Numbered from the stretch's first letter, positions 33,486-42,407 are shown. The stretch is 51,029 nt of DNA from CAIMMJ01 sp037131955 (GCA_037131955.1 JBAXQC010000013.1:1-51029); one strand, 5' to 3'. The notes: generated by a model not told the origin, from the sequence alone. Translations and numbers: made by a program.

Positions 33486-34826
33486 ATGAAACAAAGAAAA
33501 ATTAAATACATCGTTTTATTCTTACTGGTTTTATTTTCTAAACTTGGTTTCTCACAAATAGAAAATTTAATTATTGAAACGTATTATGTTTCAGATGCAA
33601 ATGACGCAACAGATACAACCGGCGGCGGAGTTGAAGTAGGAACAAAAACATATAGAATTTTTGTTGATTTAAAACCCAATTGCAAATTAAAAAGAGTATT
33701 TGGAAACGAATTTCATCCCCTTGTTTTTAAAAGCACAGAAAATTTTTTCAACAACAAAGTGGATGGGCAAACCTTAGCAAAAAATTTTAATAGACTTTTG
33801 CTCAAAGAAAATACGGTAGCACTGGATACTTGGATTACTATTGGGCAAATTACCACAAGAGATACATTGTTTGGTGTTCAAAAAATTTACGATACCAACG
33901 GTAGTTTTATTGGGGGAAACAATAACGATGGAGGAAGCAGCCAAATTGCGGCTGGATTATTAATTAATAACACCAACCAAATAGGAATTCCATTAACAAC
34001 ATCCGATGGCATTGATTACAAAGTTTCAGATTCTACGAGTTGGTTTGTGTATGGAAAAATTAATGAAGTAACTGCGTTAGATTCTACCATTTTTGGTTAT
34101 GCATTACCACCAGCTAAAGAATTTATTTCTAATAACAGTGGTTGGCTTAGTTCTCGCGGATCATCAGGTGTGAATGCTCAAAAGAATGAAGTGCTCATTG
34201 CTCAGTTATCTACAAAGGGAGAACTTACTTTAAAATTAAATTTGGAGGTTGAAATTCCAGACGGCGATAATTTTAGAACTGTAACTTACGTTGCAAATGG
34301 AGATACACTTTTAGAGGGTGAACAAATTAGTCCATTCCTCAGCTATCCTTTTGTATGCGGTTGCAGAGATGCTGATTACCTGGAATATAAAAATATTTAT
34401 GCTTGCGATAATTTAGATTCCTGCAAAACAAAAATAGTATTGGGCTGCATGGATACTTCTGCCTGCAACTACAATTCAAAAGCAAATTATAATTTATCTT
34501 CTTTGTGTTGCTATCCTGGATTTTGTAACGACAGGAATTTGAGTAGTGTTTGCCCTCAATTTGAAGACGATGCCAACAAGTTTTATTTGTTTCCCAACCC
34601 AACTAGCCAAAACATAAATTTTAACATGTGGCTTACAAAGCAAGAAGAATTAAAATATTCTATACTAAATTTATACGGAGTAGAAGTGCAAGTAGAAACT
34701 TCTATGGGTGCTGCTTATGGTGACTTCTATAAGGAGATAGACTTATTAAATTTGCAAGCTGGAGTATACTTGTTCAAGCTAAACAGAAATGGAAATTTCT
34801 ACAAAAAAGTATTTATTAAAAGATAG
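33486..34826 (+). CDS. T9SS-secreted LENIIVEKYY-family protein (C) with Cys-rich repeats
   Basis: This 446-residue protein has a signal peptide ending GFSQ and a divergent copy of the family domain: IENLIIETYYVSDANDA, VGTKTYRIFVDLKPN, NTVALDTWITIGQ and KNEVLIAQLSTKGELTLKLN. A cysteine-rich stretch (residues about 285-365) follows, with two units of the GC-D-x-x-A-CNYN kind (CGCRDADYLEYKNIYACDN and GCMDTSACNYNSKAN). Such units recur in surface proteins of Bacteroidota. The end is a T9SS domain (FYLFPNPTSQNINFNM to YKKVFIKR). It starts 14 bases after the TonB receptor and ends 11 before the FISUMP lipoprotein, so the three probably form one operon. Confidence 0.78.
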   Translation: MKQRKIKYIVLFLLVLFSKLGFSQIENLIIETYYVSDANDATDTTGGGVEVGTKTYRIFVDLKPNCKLKRVFGNEFHPLVFKSTENFFNNKVDGQTLAKNFNRLLLKENTVALDTWITIGQITTRDTLFGVQKIYDTNGSFIGGNNNDGGSSQIAAGLLINNTNQIGIPLTTSDGIDYKVSDSTSWFVYGKINEVTALDSTIFGYALPPAKEFISNNSGWLSSRGSSGVNAQKNEVLIAQLSTKGELTLKLNLEVEIPDGDNFRTVTYVANGDTLLEGEQISPFLSYPFVCGCRDADYLEYKNIYACDNLDSCKTKIVLGCMDTSACNYNSKANYNLSSLCCYPGFCNDRNLSSVCPQFEDDANKFYLFPNPTSQNINFNMWLTKQEELKYSILNLYGVEVQVETSMGAAYGDFYKEIDLLNLQAGVYLFKLNRNGNFYKKVFIKR

Positions 34827-34837
34827 ATATTAAACTC

Positions 34838-35587
34838 ATGAAAAAAACCTCTCTAGCTATAGTACAAAAAATTCTACTCTCCAGTTTTGGTTTTTTTGCT
34901 TTGCTTGCTTCAAGTTGTAAAAAAGAAACTCCAATTGAAATAAGTTCTCCTCAATTTGATTCCATTGCCGACATCCAGAACAATTACTACAAAACAGTAA
35001 AAATTGGCAATCAATGGTGGATGGCAGAAGACTTAAAAGTGAAACTTTTTAACGACAGTTCCATTGTTTTTGATGGACAAAACGATACTAATTGGGTAAA
35101 AAACAGAGCGTCTTACTGTTTGTATCAAAGTAACAATTTTGCTCCAGGATTATTGTACAATGGTTTTGCAGTATTAGATTCAAGAAAATTAGCTCCAAAA
35201 GGATGGCATATCCCAACAGATGCAGAATGGAAAGAATTAGAAAAACACATAGGGCTAAGTCAGGAATCAGCAGATGCCTTTGGCTGGAGGGGAAAAAATG
35301 AAGGAAATAAATTAAAAACGTATGGTAGAAAATCTTGGCTAATTATAAATGATGAAATATGGCCGAGCAACGAAAGTGGATTTTCTGCAGATGCTGGTTC
35401 AAATAGGTTATTCAATGGTGTTTGGGGCGACCCAGGTTTCGGGTACACAGGTTTTTGGTGGAGCGCTACAGAATTTGATTCCCAAAAATTGTTTTACAGG
35501 CACCTCGATTATAAAAACACCGCTATCTTTAGACATTACGAAAATAAATTCTACGGATTTAGTGTGAGGTGCATAAAAGACAATTGA
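34838..35587 (+). CDS. FISUMP-domain lipoprotein
   Basis: This 249-residue lipoprotein has a signal ending LLASSC (acylated Cys27). It carries the 'Fibrobacter succinogenes major' (FISUMP) domain: VKIGNQWWMAEDLKVKLF, then LLYNGFAVLDSRKLAPKGWH with IPTDAEWKELE, then GEGNKLKT-like GNKLKTYG, NESGFSADAGSNR, YTGFWWSATEFD and the end FYGFSVRCIKD. The domain is common in surface lipoproteins of Bacteroidota and related to C-lectin-like formylglycine-type folds; no enzyme role is established. It is the last gene of the TonB-receptor run. No clear terminator was found in the 170 bases after it. Confidence 0.88.
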   Translation: MKKTSLAIVQKILLSSFGFFALLASSCKKETPIEISSPQFDSIADIQNNYYKTVKIGNQWWMAEDLKVKLFNDSSIVFDGQNDTNWVKNRASYCLYQSNNFAPGLLYNGFAVLDSRKLAPKGWHIPTDAEWKELEKHIGLSQESADAFGWRGKNEGNKLKTYGRKSWLIINDEIWPSNESGFSADAGSNRLFNGVWGDPGFGYTGFWWSATEFDSQKLFYRHLDYKNTAIFRHYENKFYGFSVRCIKDN

Positions 35588-35757
35588 GTTTTGGGTAACA
35601 ATTTTTTTAAATTGGTAACATTAAATTCCCAATTTAATAACACACCTTAATTTTTTAATAACATTCTTTTCTTCTTCAAATTATTCTTCTGTTAGATATT
35701 TGTGGGCACATAATAAAAACCAAACACACCCAATTAAAAACAAAAAAACAAAAAAAA

Positions 35758-37539
35758 ATGAAAAAATCTATTCTAAAAATGTTCGCAGTTGCGTCATTAG
35801 TGGCGGTAGGAGTTCAAAACTCCGAAGCACAAAACCAAAACAATTTAGGAGCAGCCTGTGGTTGCCCTCCGGTAAACACAAGAACTCTTAAAGACCTTTC
35901 TGCGGCAGAATTTTCAACTGGTGGGGGTGTATTAGATGTAAACACAAACACTGTTTTAACTTGCCAATTCAATTACCTTATCAAACAAAAAATTTATGTT
36001 CCAACTGGTAAAACCATTACAATAGAACCGGGAACAGTTATCCTAGGGCGCGATTTAGGTGCACCAGGTGCTGGAGCAGCTTCTGCATTAATCATTGAAA
36101 GAGGTGGAAAAATAATTGCTCCAGGACTAGAAGAATGTCCTATCGTTTTTACTGCTGCAAAAGATATTCTTACTGCTGCTCCAGATAATGCAGCTAATAA
36201 TATTTTAGGAGATTTATCTACAGACGGAAACAATACCAACACCAGTACAGGAACCACAGGAGGATTGTGGGGTGGAGTTGCAATTTGCGGTAAAGCAACC
36301 AATAATTTGTTAACTTCTCCTTCTAGTCCAAACAACGATGCTGGTTTGCAAATTGCTGGTCAGCCTGCTGGAACAGGTGCTGTAGAAGGTATTTCTAATG
36401 CTGAAGCTGATAGCAGAACATGGTTTGGTGGTACAGACGATAACGACAACTCTGGTATCATGAGATATTGTTCTATCCGTCATGCTGGTGATATTATTTC
36501 AGCAGGAAATGAGTTAAATTCATTGACTCTTGCTTCTGTAGGAAGAGGAACAACAATTGATCACATTGAGATCATTTCTGCCGGTGACGATGGAATTGAA
36601 GTGTTTGGAGGTACAGTAAACCTAAAATATATTTCTATGCTTTGGGGCGATGACGACGGTTTAGATTGGGATTTAGGATGGAAAGGAAATGTTCAGTTTT
36701 TGTTTGTATTGAACAGACAGAATAACAATGGCGCAAATCCATTAAATAACATTGTAGACAATGGTATTGAGGCGGATGCAGATGACAATGTAACAAATAC
36801 AACCTTCAGGTCACATCCAAAAATTTACAATGGTACGTTTATAGGAAGCAACCAAACTGCTGTAGCCGCAGACAATACAGGTGATGCAGGCTTTAATTTT
36901 AAAGAAAGAACAGAAGGCGAAGTTTATAATTGCATAGTTGCAAACTACAACAGAGGAGTTGTTATTGACAAAGTTAAAACATCAAGAACAGGTGGACCAA
37001 ACAACGAAGCATACCACAACTGGCAAGCAGGTTTCACAGGAACAAGCGGATCGTTAATTGTAAAGTGCAATACTTTTGTAAATTGTTCTATTCCTCTAGC
37101 AATTGAAGACAATGCAAATTACACAAACATAATAACTACAGGTTTGGATGATACAAAATTTGCAGCAGACGGAAATGTAGTTGTTTTAGCAGGAGGTACT
37201 CCTGGATCAGGATTAGCTGGATTTGATTACATCTATAATATGAACTTCTCTACAAACACAATAGTAAGCAACGATAAATTTGATGCAGTTCCTTCTACCC
37301 CAGCTGATGTTTCAACTTCTTGCGCAGTTCCTCTTAGCGATCCTTTTTTTAATTTAGCTCCCTACAGAGGTGCTTTTAGACCAGGCCAAAAATCTTGGTT
37401 ATCAGAATGGGCCATATTAAACATCATTAATGCTACAACTGGTGTTATTCCATGCCCAACCGATATAAATTTAGATGGAACAACAAACAACGCAGATTTC
37501 TTGCAATTATTAGGTGAATTTAACCAAGCTTGCGATTAA
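35758..37539 (+). CDS. secreted parallel beta-helix protein with terminal EF-hand/dockerin-like motif
   Basis: This 593-residue protein has a signal peptide (MKKSILKMFAVASLVAVGVQ, cleaved after SEAQ). The body reads as a right-handed beta-helix: IKQKIYVPTGKTITIEPGTV, IIERGGKIIAPGLEECPIVF, then RYCSIRHAGDIISAG, DHIEIISAGDDGIEVFGGTV and GDDDGLDWDLGW. Acid-rich 'DDGxE/DDGLD' turns suggest calcium binding. It has no T9SS sorting domain. It ends with PCPTDINLDGTTNNADFLQL and an LGEFNQAC close, a single Cys-bracketed EF-hand or dockerin-like loop. How it is displayed is unknown. The next gene starts 26 bases later, so the two are likely co-transcribed with the PID-CTERM-like copy 2. Confidence 0.75.
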   Translation: MKKSILKMFAVASLVAVGVQNSEAQNQNNLGAACGCPPVNTRTLKDLSAAEFSTGGGVLDVNTNTVLTCQFNYLIKQKIYVPTGKTITIEPGTVILGRDLGAPGAGAASALIIERGGKIIAPGLEECPIVFTAAKDILTAAPDNAANNILGDLSTDGNNTNTSTGTTGGLWGGVAICGKATNNLLTSPSSPNNDAGLQIAGQPAGTGAVEGISNAEADSRTWFGGTDDNDNSGIMRYCSIRHAGDIISAGNELNSLTLASVGRGTTIDHIEIISAGDDGIEVFGGTVNLKYISMLWGDDDGLDWDLGWKGNVQFLFVLNRQNNNGANPLNNIVDNGIEADADDNVTNTTFRSHPKIYNGTFIGSNQTAVAADNTGDAGFNFKERTEGEVYNCIVANYNRGVVIDKVKTSRTGGPNNEAYHNWQAGFTGTSGSLIVKCNTFVNCSIPLAIEDNANYTNIITTGLDDTKFAADGNVVVLAGGTPGSGLAGFDYIYNMNFSTNTIVSNDKFDAVPSTPADVSTSCAVPLSDPFFNLAPYRGAFRPGQKSWLSEWAILNIINATTGVIPCPTDINLDGTTNNADFLQLLGEFNQACD

Positions 37540-37565
37540 TTTATTAATAAATTAAATCAATTAAA

Positions 37566-40500
37566 ATGAAAAAAATAATAATAGCAATGGCACTTGTGGT
37601 CCTAGGAAAAATTTCCTTTGCACAAGGCCTAGAGAATATCATAGTAGAAAAATACTATGTTACTAACTCTTCAGATGCTGCAAATACTACGGGAGGTACT
37701 TTGCCTAACGGAGCAGTAACGTATAGATTCTTTGCTAATTTAGCAACAGGATATAAGTTGCAAGCGGTTTATGGTGGTTCTGGTCACCAATTAAAAATGG
37801 TAAGTACCGCACCTTACTTCAATCATACAGTTAGAGGAGCCTCAAAACCAAATTGGACAAAAGCACAACTTGCCCAAAACTCTTTGATGCTAGATTCTTA
37901 CTTTACCGTTGGAGCTGCAACAAATAATTTAAGCCCTGGTACTTCTCAAGTAGGTATTTTAAAAACAGAAGACAATACAACTGGAACTGTGGTTAACAAT
38001 GCCAGTATTTTGCAAAATGCAGATCCTTCCGCAGGAATTGCAATTAGCATTAGAGACGGTTTTACCGATGGAACTCTACAAGATGTTACAGTTGCCGCAG
38101 ATCCTGCAACACAAACATATTTAGACAGTTATTTTGGGAATGCAAATTCTGCTAATGGAAATTTTGTATTAAACGAAGGCTCTATTTTTGTTCAGGCTTC
38201 TTCAGGTGTAGTTGGTATGTCGGGCTCTGCTGCAACAAACTCAGTTTTTCTTGGACAAATTACAACAACTGGAACTGTGCACTACGAGTTAAATTTACAA
38301 ATAACTAACAACGCAGGTACAGTTGTTCAAAATTATGTGGCTTCAAACCCGGTTAATGGAGAACTTTCTGTTCCATCTTTGCAAGGAGATTTAGGGGTAA
38401 CTGTTGTAGGTGAACCATCTTCAAATGGAAGCATCACGTTTGGTTCTACTACTTCAAATTCTATTGGTTTAACTTTGAATCCAGGAAATGGTGCTAGAAG
38501 ATTGTTAATAGCAAGAGCTGGTTCTGCAGTTTCTGTTAACCCAACAGACGGACTTACCTATAATGCCAACTCAGCTTTTGGAACAGGAGTTAATTTAGGT
38601 TCAGGTAATTTTGTGGTTGCCGATGTAGTAGGAAGTACTCCGCAAGCAGTAACTGTTACTGGCCTAAATGCTAGCACAACTTATCACTTTAGATTAGTAG
38701 AATACAATGGTACCTCAGGTGCACAAAACTACTTAACTTCTAGTTCTGCTAATGCAAGCAACACAACATCTGCCTTGGGAACAACATACAATTGGAATAA
38801 AACAGGAGCTGGTCCGTTTAACTTTAACACAGCTGCAAACTGGACTCCAGCTAGAACAACACCAGCAAACGATGATATTTTAGTTTTTGGAAATGGAACA
38901 ACAAATACAATTGTTTCAAACGTAGATCCTCAAACTATTGCTAGATTGTTGGTTAATAATAATACTTCTATTGTTTTACAATCTGTAGGAGCAAGTACCT
39001 TAACAATCGCAGGTAATGTTACGGGTGTTGATGATTTTAGAGTAGATGCCGGTTCAAGTATATCACTTTTTTCGTCGCTTAATTTATTTGTTGCAAGTTC
39101 AGCTACAGGAAATGTGTACGGTAATGTTACCCTAAACTTAGGTAGCTCAATAACTGCAGGTTTAGCCAATGGTTTAACATTTAGATCTGGTTCTGCTTGT
39201 ACCACTGGTTCTTCATTTACAGGTGCCGCTTTTGGAGGATTTAGTGCTATTGATAATTCTGTTGTTTTTGCCAGTGGCTCTTCATACACACACAATGCAG
39301 GTAACAATCCATTTCAAAAAACAGCTCCTGCATCAAACGTAATTTTCCAAACTGGTAGTAACCAAGTATGGAACACTGTTTCTGGTTTTGATGCAAGCGG
39401 AAGAACGTATGGAAATTTAACTATCAATGTAGTTATGGCTTCTTCTTTTTCTAGTTCATTAACAGTGCAAAACTTAGTACAAGGCAGTGCTGGACAAATT
39501 ACGTTCAGTGGAACTGGTTCAAGTGCAATAAACATCTCTGGCGATGTGTTAAATAATTCTGCTGTTGCAATGAGTTTAACTTCTGGTACAGGAAATGTAA
39601 ATCTTACTAAAGCAGGTGCACAAGTTATTGGTGGTTCTGGTATTGGAGCTATTACTTTTTTACCAACTTTATCTATAGCTTCAGGAGCAACAGGTGGTTC
39701 AATTAGAAGTTTAGCACTAAACAATTTAGCAGGTGCAGGAACATTAAAGTTTAATGCTGCCGGTTTAAATGTTAGTTTCACAGGTACAATTTCTGGTACT
39801 CCTACAATTTCTGCATTTGGTGTGTATGAATTAAATGTTAGCTTTACTGGAACTGGTGCAATTGGAAATTTAAAAACTAATGGAATTAACGACCTTACTA
39901 TAAATAGACTTGGTTCTTCATCTACATTATCTAGCCCAGTGGCAGTATTTGGTAAAGTAATTTTAACCGCAGGAGATTTAAACAGTAATGGACAATTAAC
40001 TTTGCGTTCAATTGCTAATCGTCAAGGAATTATCCCTGGAGACAACAATGGACTTTTAACCGGTAACGTAAATGTTGAAAGATACATTGCTGGTACTCCT
40101 TATTCTCAAAGATTTTTATCTTGCCCAGTTTCTGGTCTTACAACCAACTCAGCTTGGGGTGATGATTTTACAGTGCAAGGTTCATATCCGTTTACTTACA
40201 ATCCAAGTGTTACATATGGTTACGTCTATCCTACTGTGTGGACTTACGATGCAACAAATGTATCTCCAGAAACTGGTTGGGAAAGTGCAAACACACTTCC
40301 TTTAACTCCTCTTACAGGAGTATCAGCAACATGTGGATCAACTACTGCAAAAACAATTGATGCTTTTGGCCCTGTAAATAATGGACCAATTACAAAATCA
40401 ATTACTGCTGGTTTCAATATATTAGGAAATCCTTATCCGTCTCCAATAAGATGGAGTTTATTTCAATCATTGAACTCTTCTACAATAGAACCGTATTATT

Positions 40501-41378
40501 ACGCTTATAATGGTACTACTGGTGCATATGGATCATGGAATGGCACAGTTGGTACAAACGGTGTTAACGACACAATTTATACTTCTCAAGGTATATATGT
40601 TATTGGATTAAGTGCGGGAGTTGTTTCTATTAACAATACTGTAAGATTTGGTTCAAATGCGGGATTTTTTAATAGAACAAGCAACAGTTCTCCTAAAAAT
40701 GTATTAAAATTAAACGTTAAAAATCAGGAAGGAAATGTTGATCAATTGGCTGTTTATTCTTCAGAAAATGGTTTGGATACATACAATGCTGAAACTGATG
40801 TTGTAAAACTACCTTTTACACCTGAAAGCGTAACTCCAGAGTTATCATTGGTATTAGAAAACAACAAATTAGCAATAAAAGAATTTAGCTCAATGGGTAT
40901 TGAAAGAATGATTCCGCTTGATTTAGTTGTTAAAACAAACGGTAACTATAATTTTAACATTGGAGAATATTCCAATATTGAAAATAACAATTCAATCTAT
41001 TTAGTAGACGCCTTAACAAACCAAAGAACTAAATTAACTACTACAAATTCTTACAATGTAGAATTGGCTGCTGCAGTTTATTCTAACAGATTCTTTTTGA
41101 ATTTAGTGCCAGAAAATACTACTGGAGTTAATGAAGTTGCAAACAACGGTTTGGATTGCTATTCTACTAACAATGTTTTATCTATTGCAAACTCAGTTCA
41201 AGGACAAAATATGAATGTTCAAATTTTAGACTTAAACGGTAAGCAAGTATTTGCAGAAACAGTTTATTCCAACATTGGTATTACAAACATCAATTTACCT
41301 GTTGTTGCTCAAGGTGTTTACGTTGTAAGAATGGTATCAAATACAAGTAACTTAACTAAGAAAGTTTTAATCAAATAA
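37566..41378 (+). CDS. large T9SS-secreted adhesin with N-terminal LENIIVEKYY domain (D)
   Basis: This 1270-residue protein combines the island's family domain with the architecture of the giant adhesin. After the signal peptide (ending SFAQ) comes GLENIIVEKYYVTNSSDAAN to NSVFLGQITTTGTVHYELN (about 20-265). A fibronectin-III-like region (about 280-400) follows, then a beta-helical body from TYNWNKTGAGPFNFNTAANW (about 407). A NVNVERYI and ILGNPYPSP module (about 834-960) resembles the one in the 3611-residue protein. The T9SS sorting domain takes the last 80 residues (to NLTKKVLIK). The PID-CTERM-like copy 2 gene begins 14 bases after the stop. Inferred role: surface adhesin. Confidence 0.85.
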   Translation: MKKIIIAMALVVLGKISFAQGLENIIVEKYYVTNSSDAANTTGGTLPNGAVTYRFFANLATGYKLQAVYGGSGHQLKMVSTAPYFNHTVRGASKPNWTKAQLAQNSLMLDSYFTVGAATNNLSPGTSQVGILKTEDNTTGTVVNNASILQNADPSAGIAISIRDGFTDGTLQDVTVAADPATQTYLDSYFGNANSANGNFVLNEGSIFVQASSGVVGMSGSAATNSVFLGQITTTGTVHYELNLQITNNAGTVVQNYVASNPVNGELSVPSLQGDLGVTVVGEPSSNGSITFGSTTSNSIGLTLNPGNGARRLLIARAGSAVSVNPTDGLTYNANSAFGTGVNLGSGNFVVADVVGSTPQAVTVTGLNASTTYHFRLVEYNGTSGAQNYLTSSSANASNTTSALGTTYNWNKTGAGPFNFNTAANWTPARTTPANDDILVFGNGTTNTIVSNVDPQTIARLLVNNNTSIVLQSVGASTLTIAGNVTGVDDFRVDAGSSISLFSSLNLFVASSATGNVYGNVTLNLGSSITAGLANGLTFRSGSACTTGSSFTGAAFGGFSAIDNSVVFASGSSYTHNAGNNPFQKTAPASNVIFQTGSNQVWNTVSGFDASGRTYGNLTINVVMASSFSSSLTVQNLVQGSAGQITFSGTGSSAINISGDVLNNSAVAMSLTSGTGNVNLTKAGAQVIGGSGIGAITFLPTLSIASGATGGSIRSLALNNLAGAGTLKFNAAGLNVSFTGTISGTPTISAFGVYELNVSFTGTGAIGNLKTNGINDLTINRLGSSSTLSSPVAVFGKVILTAGDLNSNGQLTLRSIANRQGIIPGDNNGLLTGNVNVERYIAGTPYSQRFLSCPVSGLTTNSAWGDDFTVQGSYPFTYNPSVTYGYVYPTVWTYDATNVSPETGWESANTLPLTPLTGVSATCGSTTAKTIDAFGPVNNGPITKSITAGFNILGNPYPSPIRWSLFQSLNSSTIEPYYYAYNGTTGAYGSWNGTVGTNGVNDTIYTSQGIYVIGLSAGVVSINNTVRFGSNAGFFNRTSNSSPKNVLKLNVKNQEGNVDQLAVYSSENGLDTYNAETDVVKLPFTPESVTPELSLVLENNKLAIKEFSSMGIERMIPLDLVVKTNGNYNFNIGEYSNIENNNSIYLVDALTNQRTKLTTTNSYNVELAAAVYSNRFFLNLVPENTTGVNEVANNGLDCYSTNNVLSIANSVQGQNMNVQILDLNGKQVFAETVYSNIGITNINLPVVAQGVYVVRMVSNTSNLTKKVLIK

Positions 41379-41392
41379 TCTAAATTATTTTT

Positions 41393-41590
41393 ATGAAAAA
41401 TTCATTTTTATTATTTATTGTTGTTTTTGCTTCTATTGCAGCATTAAAAGTTTCTGCTCAATCTTTGCCACCACCACCACCGCCACCACCATCTCCAGTT
41501 CCAATTGATGGAGGGTTAAGCTTGGTTATTGCTGGTTGTGTTGGGTACGGAATGAAAAAGATTAACGACAACAGAAAAGCAAAACAATAG
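41393..41590 (+). CDS. small polyproline PID-CTERM-like membrane-anchored protein (copy 2)
   Basis: This 65-residue protein has a signal peptide ending KVSAQ, then SLPPPPPPPPSPVPIDGG, a hydrophobic helix (SLVIAGCVGYG) and a basic tail (MKKINDNRKAKQ). From the signal cleavage site through the helix it is identical to copy 1 at 20249; signal peptides and tails differ. That pattern suggests strong selection on the mature part or recent exchange. Unlike copy 1 it has no promoter of its own that I can see: it begins 14 bases after the 1270-residue adhesin gene and is followed by a strong terminator, so it belongs to the adhesin operon. The helix contains one Cys in both copies. Confidence 0.85.
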   Translation: MKNSFLLFIVVFASIAALKVSAQSLPPPPPPPPSPVPIDGGLSLVIAGCVGYGMKKINDNRKAKQ

Positions 41591-41610
41591 ATTTATTCCA
41601 TTACTATAGT

Positions 41611-41648
41611 TTAAAAAGGGTTCTCTAAATGCAGAGAACCCTTTTTAA
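41611..41648. terminator. strong intrinsic terminator ending the surface island
   Basis: A perfect 16-bp stem (41611-41626 against 41633-41648) encloses a 6-base loop. A GGG/CCC core is flanked by A5 on the left and T5 on the right. It lies 20 bases after the stop of PID-CTERM-like copy 2 and closes that operon. It can also act on the opposite strand. Confidence 0.92.
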
Positions 41649-41789
41649 ATTATAATTACAGCTGATTTTGCCAATAGTACTGCTATATTTTAACCTAATT
41701 GTTTAAATATTATAAAATAGTTTGCAATTAAAATTCATGTATCTAATGGCAAAATACAATTAAAAATTCATCAAATTTATTTTATTATA

Positions 41790-42359
41790 GTGTCGTCACA
41801 TTTAAAAAAATACCTTTTTGCAAAATTAAATTTTGAAGAGAAAAATATTGAGCAAATAGTATCTTATTTTACAGAAAAAAAAGTAAAAAGAAATGAATTA
41901 GTGCTAAAACAAGGAGATGTATGCGATAGTGTATATTTTGTATCAAAAGGCTGTCTGCAAATGTTTACATTAAATTCACAAAAAAAAGAAATAGTAAGAG
42001 ATTTTGTTACAGAAAACTGCTGGTGTTTAGAATTAATTAGTTTTAAAAATAACACTCCCTCAACAGAAAATATAAGAGCTTTAGAAAATTCTACCCTCTA
42101 TGCTATCAATAAATCAAACTACAATAATCTAATTAATGAAGTAAAGGTTTTTGATAGAATTTACAAAGAAATTTTAGAAACTTCTTATGAAAACTCAGTT
42201 TATAGAGTTAACATTTTTAATACACTTTCTCCTCTCGAAAAAATGAAATGGATGAAAGAATACAGACCTAAATTATTTAAACGATTATCAAAAAAAATAA
42301 TTTGCCAATTCTTAGGAATTGAACTTGAAATATACTCTAAACTTATTGGCTTAATTTAA
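41790..42359 (+). CDS. Crp/Fnr-family protein with degenerate DNA-binding helix
   Basis: This 189-residue protein (GTG start) has a cyclic-nucleotide-binding fold of the Crp/Fnr type: VKRNELVLKQGDVCDSVYFV then SKGCLQMFTL (about residues 33-62), NCWCLELISF, and IRALENSTLYAINKSNYNNL. The Bacteroidota pattern continues with LSPLEKMKWMKEYRPKLFKR. The C-terminal helix-turn-helix is short and altered: relatives usually read 'Q.YIASYLGITPE.LSRIRKK', here KKIICQFLGIELEIYSKLIG followed at once by the end. The arginine-rich recognition helix is missing, so DNA binding may be weak or lost. Likely a transcription regulator or its non-binding derivative. It stands alone. Confidence 0.8.
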   Translation: MSSHLKKYLFAKLNFEEKNIEQIVSYFTEKKVKRNELVLKQGDVCDSVYFVSKGCLQMFTLNSQKKEIVRDFVTENCWCLELISFKNNTPSTENIRALENSTLYAINKSNYNNLINEVKVFDRIYKEILETSYENSVYRVNIFNTLSPLEKMKWMKEYRPKLFKRLSKKIICQFLGIELEIYSKLIGLI

Positions 42360-42374
42360 TAGGTAGCTATAAAA

Positions 42375-42403
42375 AAATCCCCATCAAAATTTGATGAGGA
42401 TTT
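42375..42403 (-). terminator. terminator of the tRNA gene
   Basis: A 13-14-bp inverted repeat reads without mismatch only on the minus strand, where the odd pair becomes G-U, and there it is followed by a run of seven T. It starts five bases after the 3' end of the tRNA, so it is the tRNA terminator. Confidence 0.8.
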
Positions 42404-42407
42404 ATTG

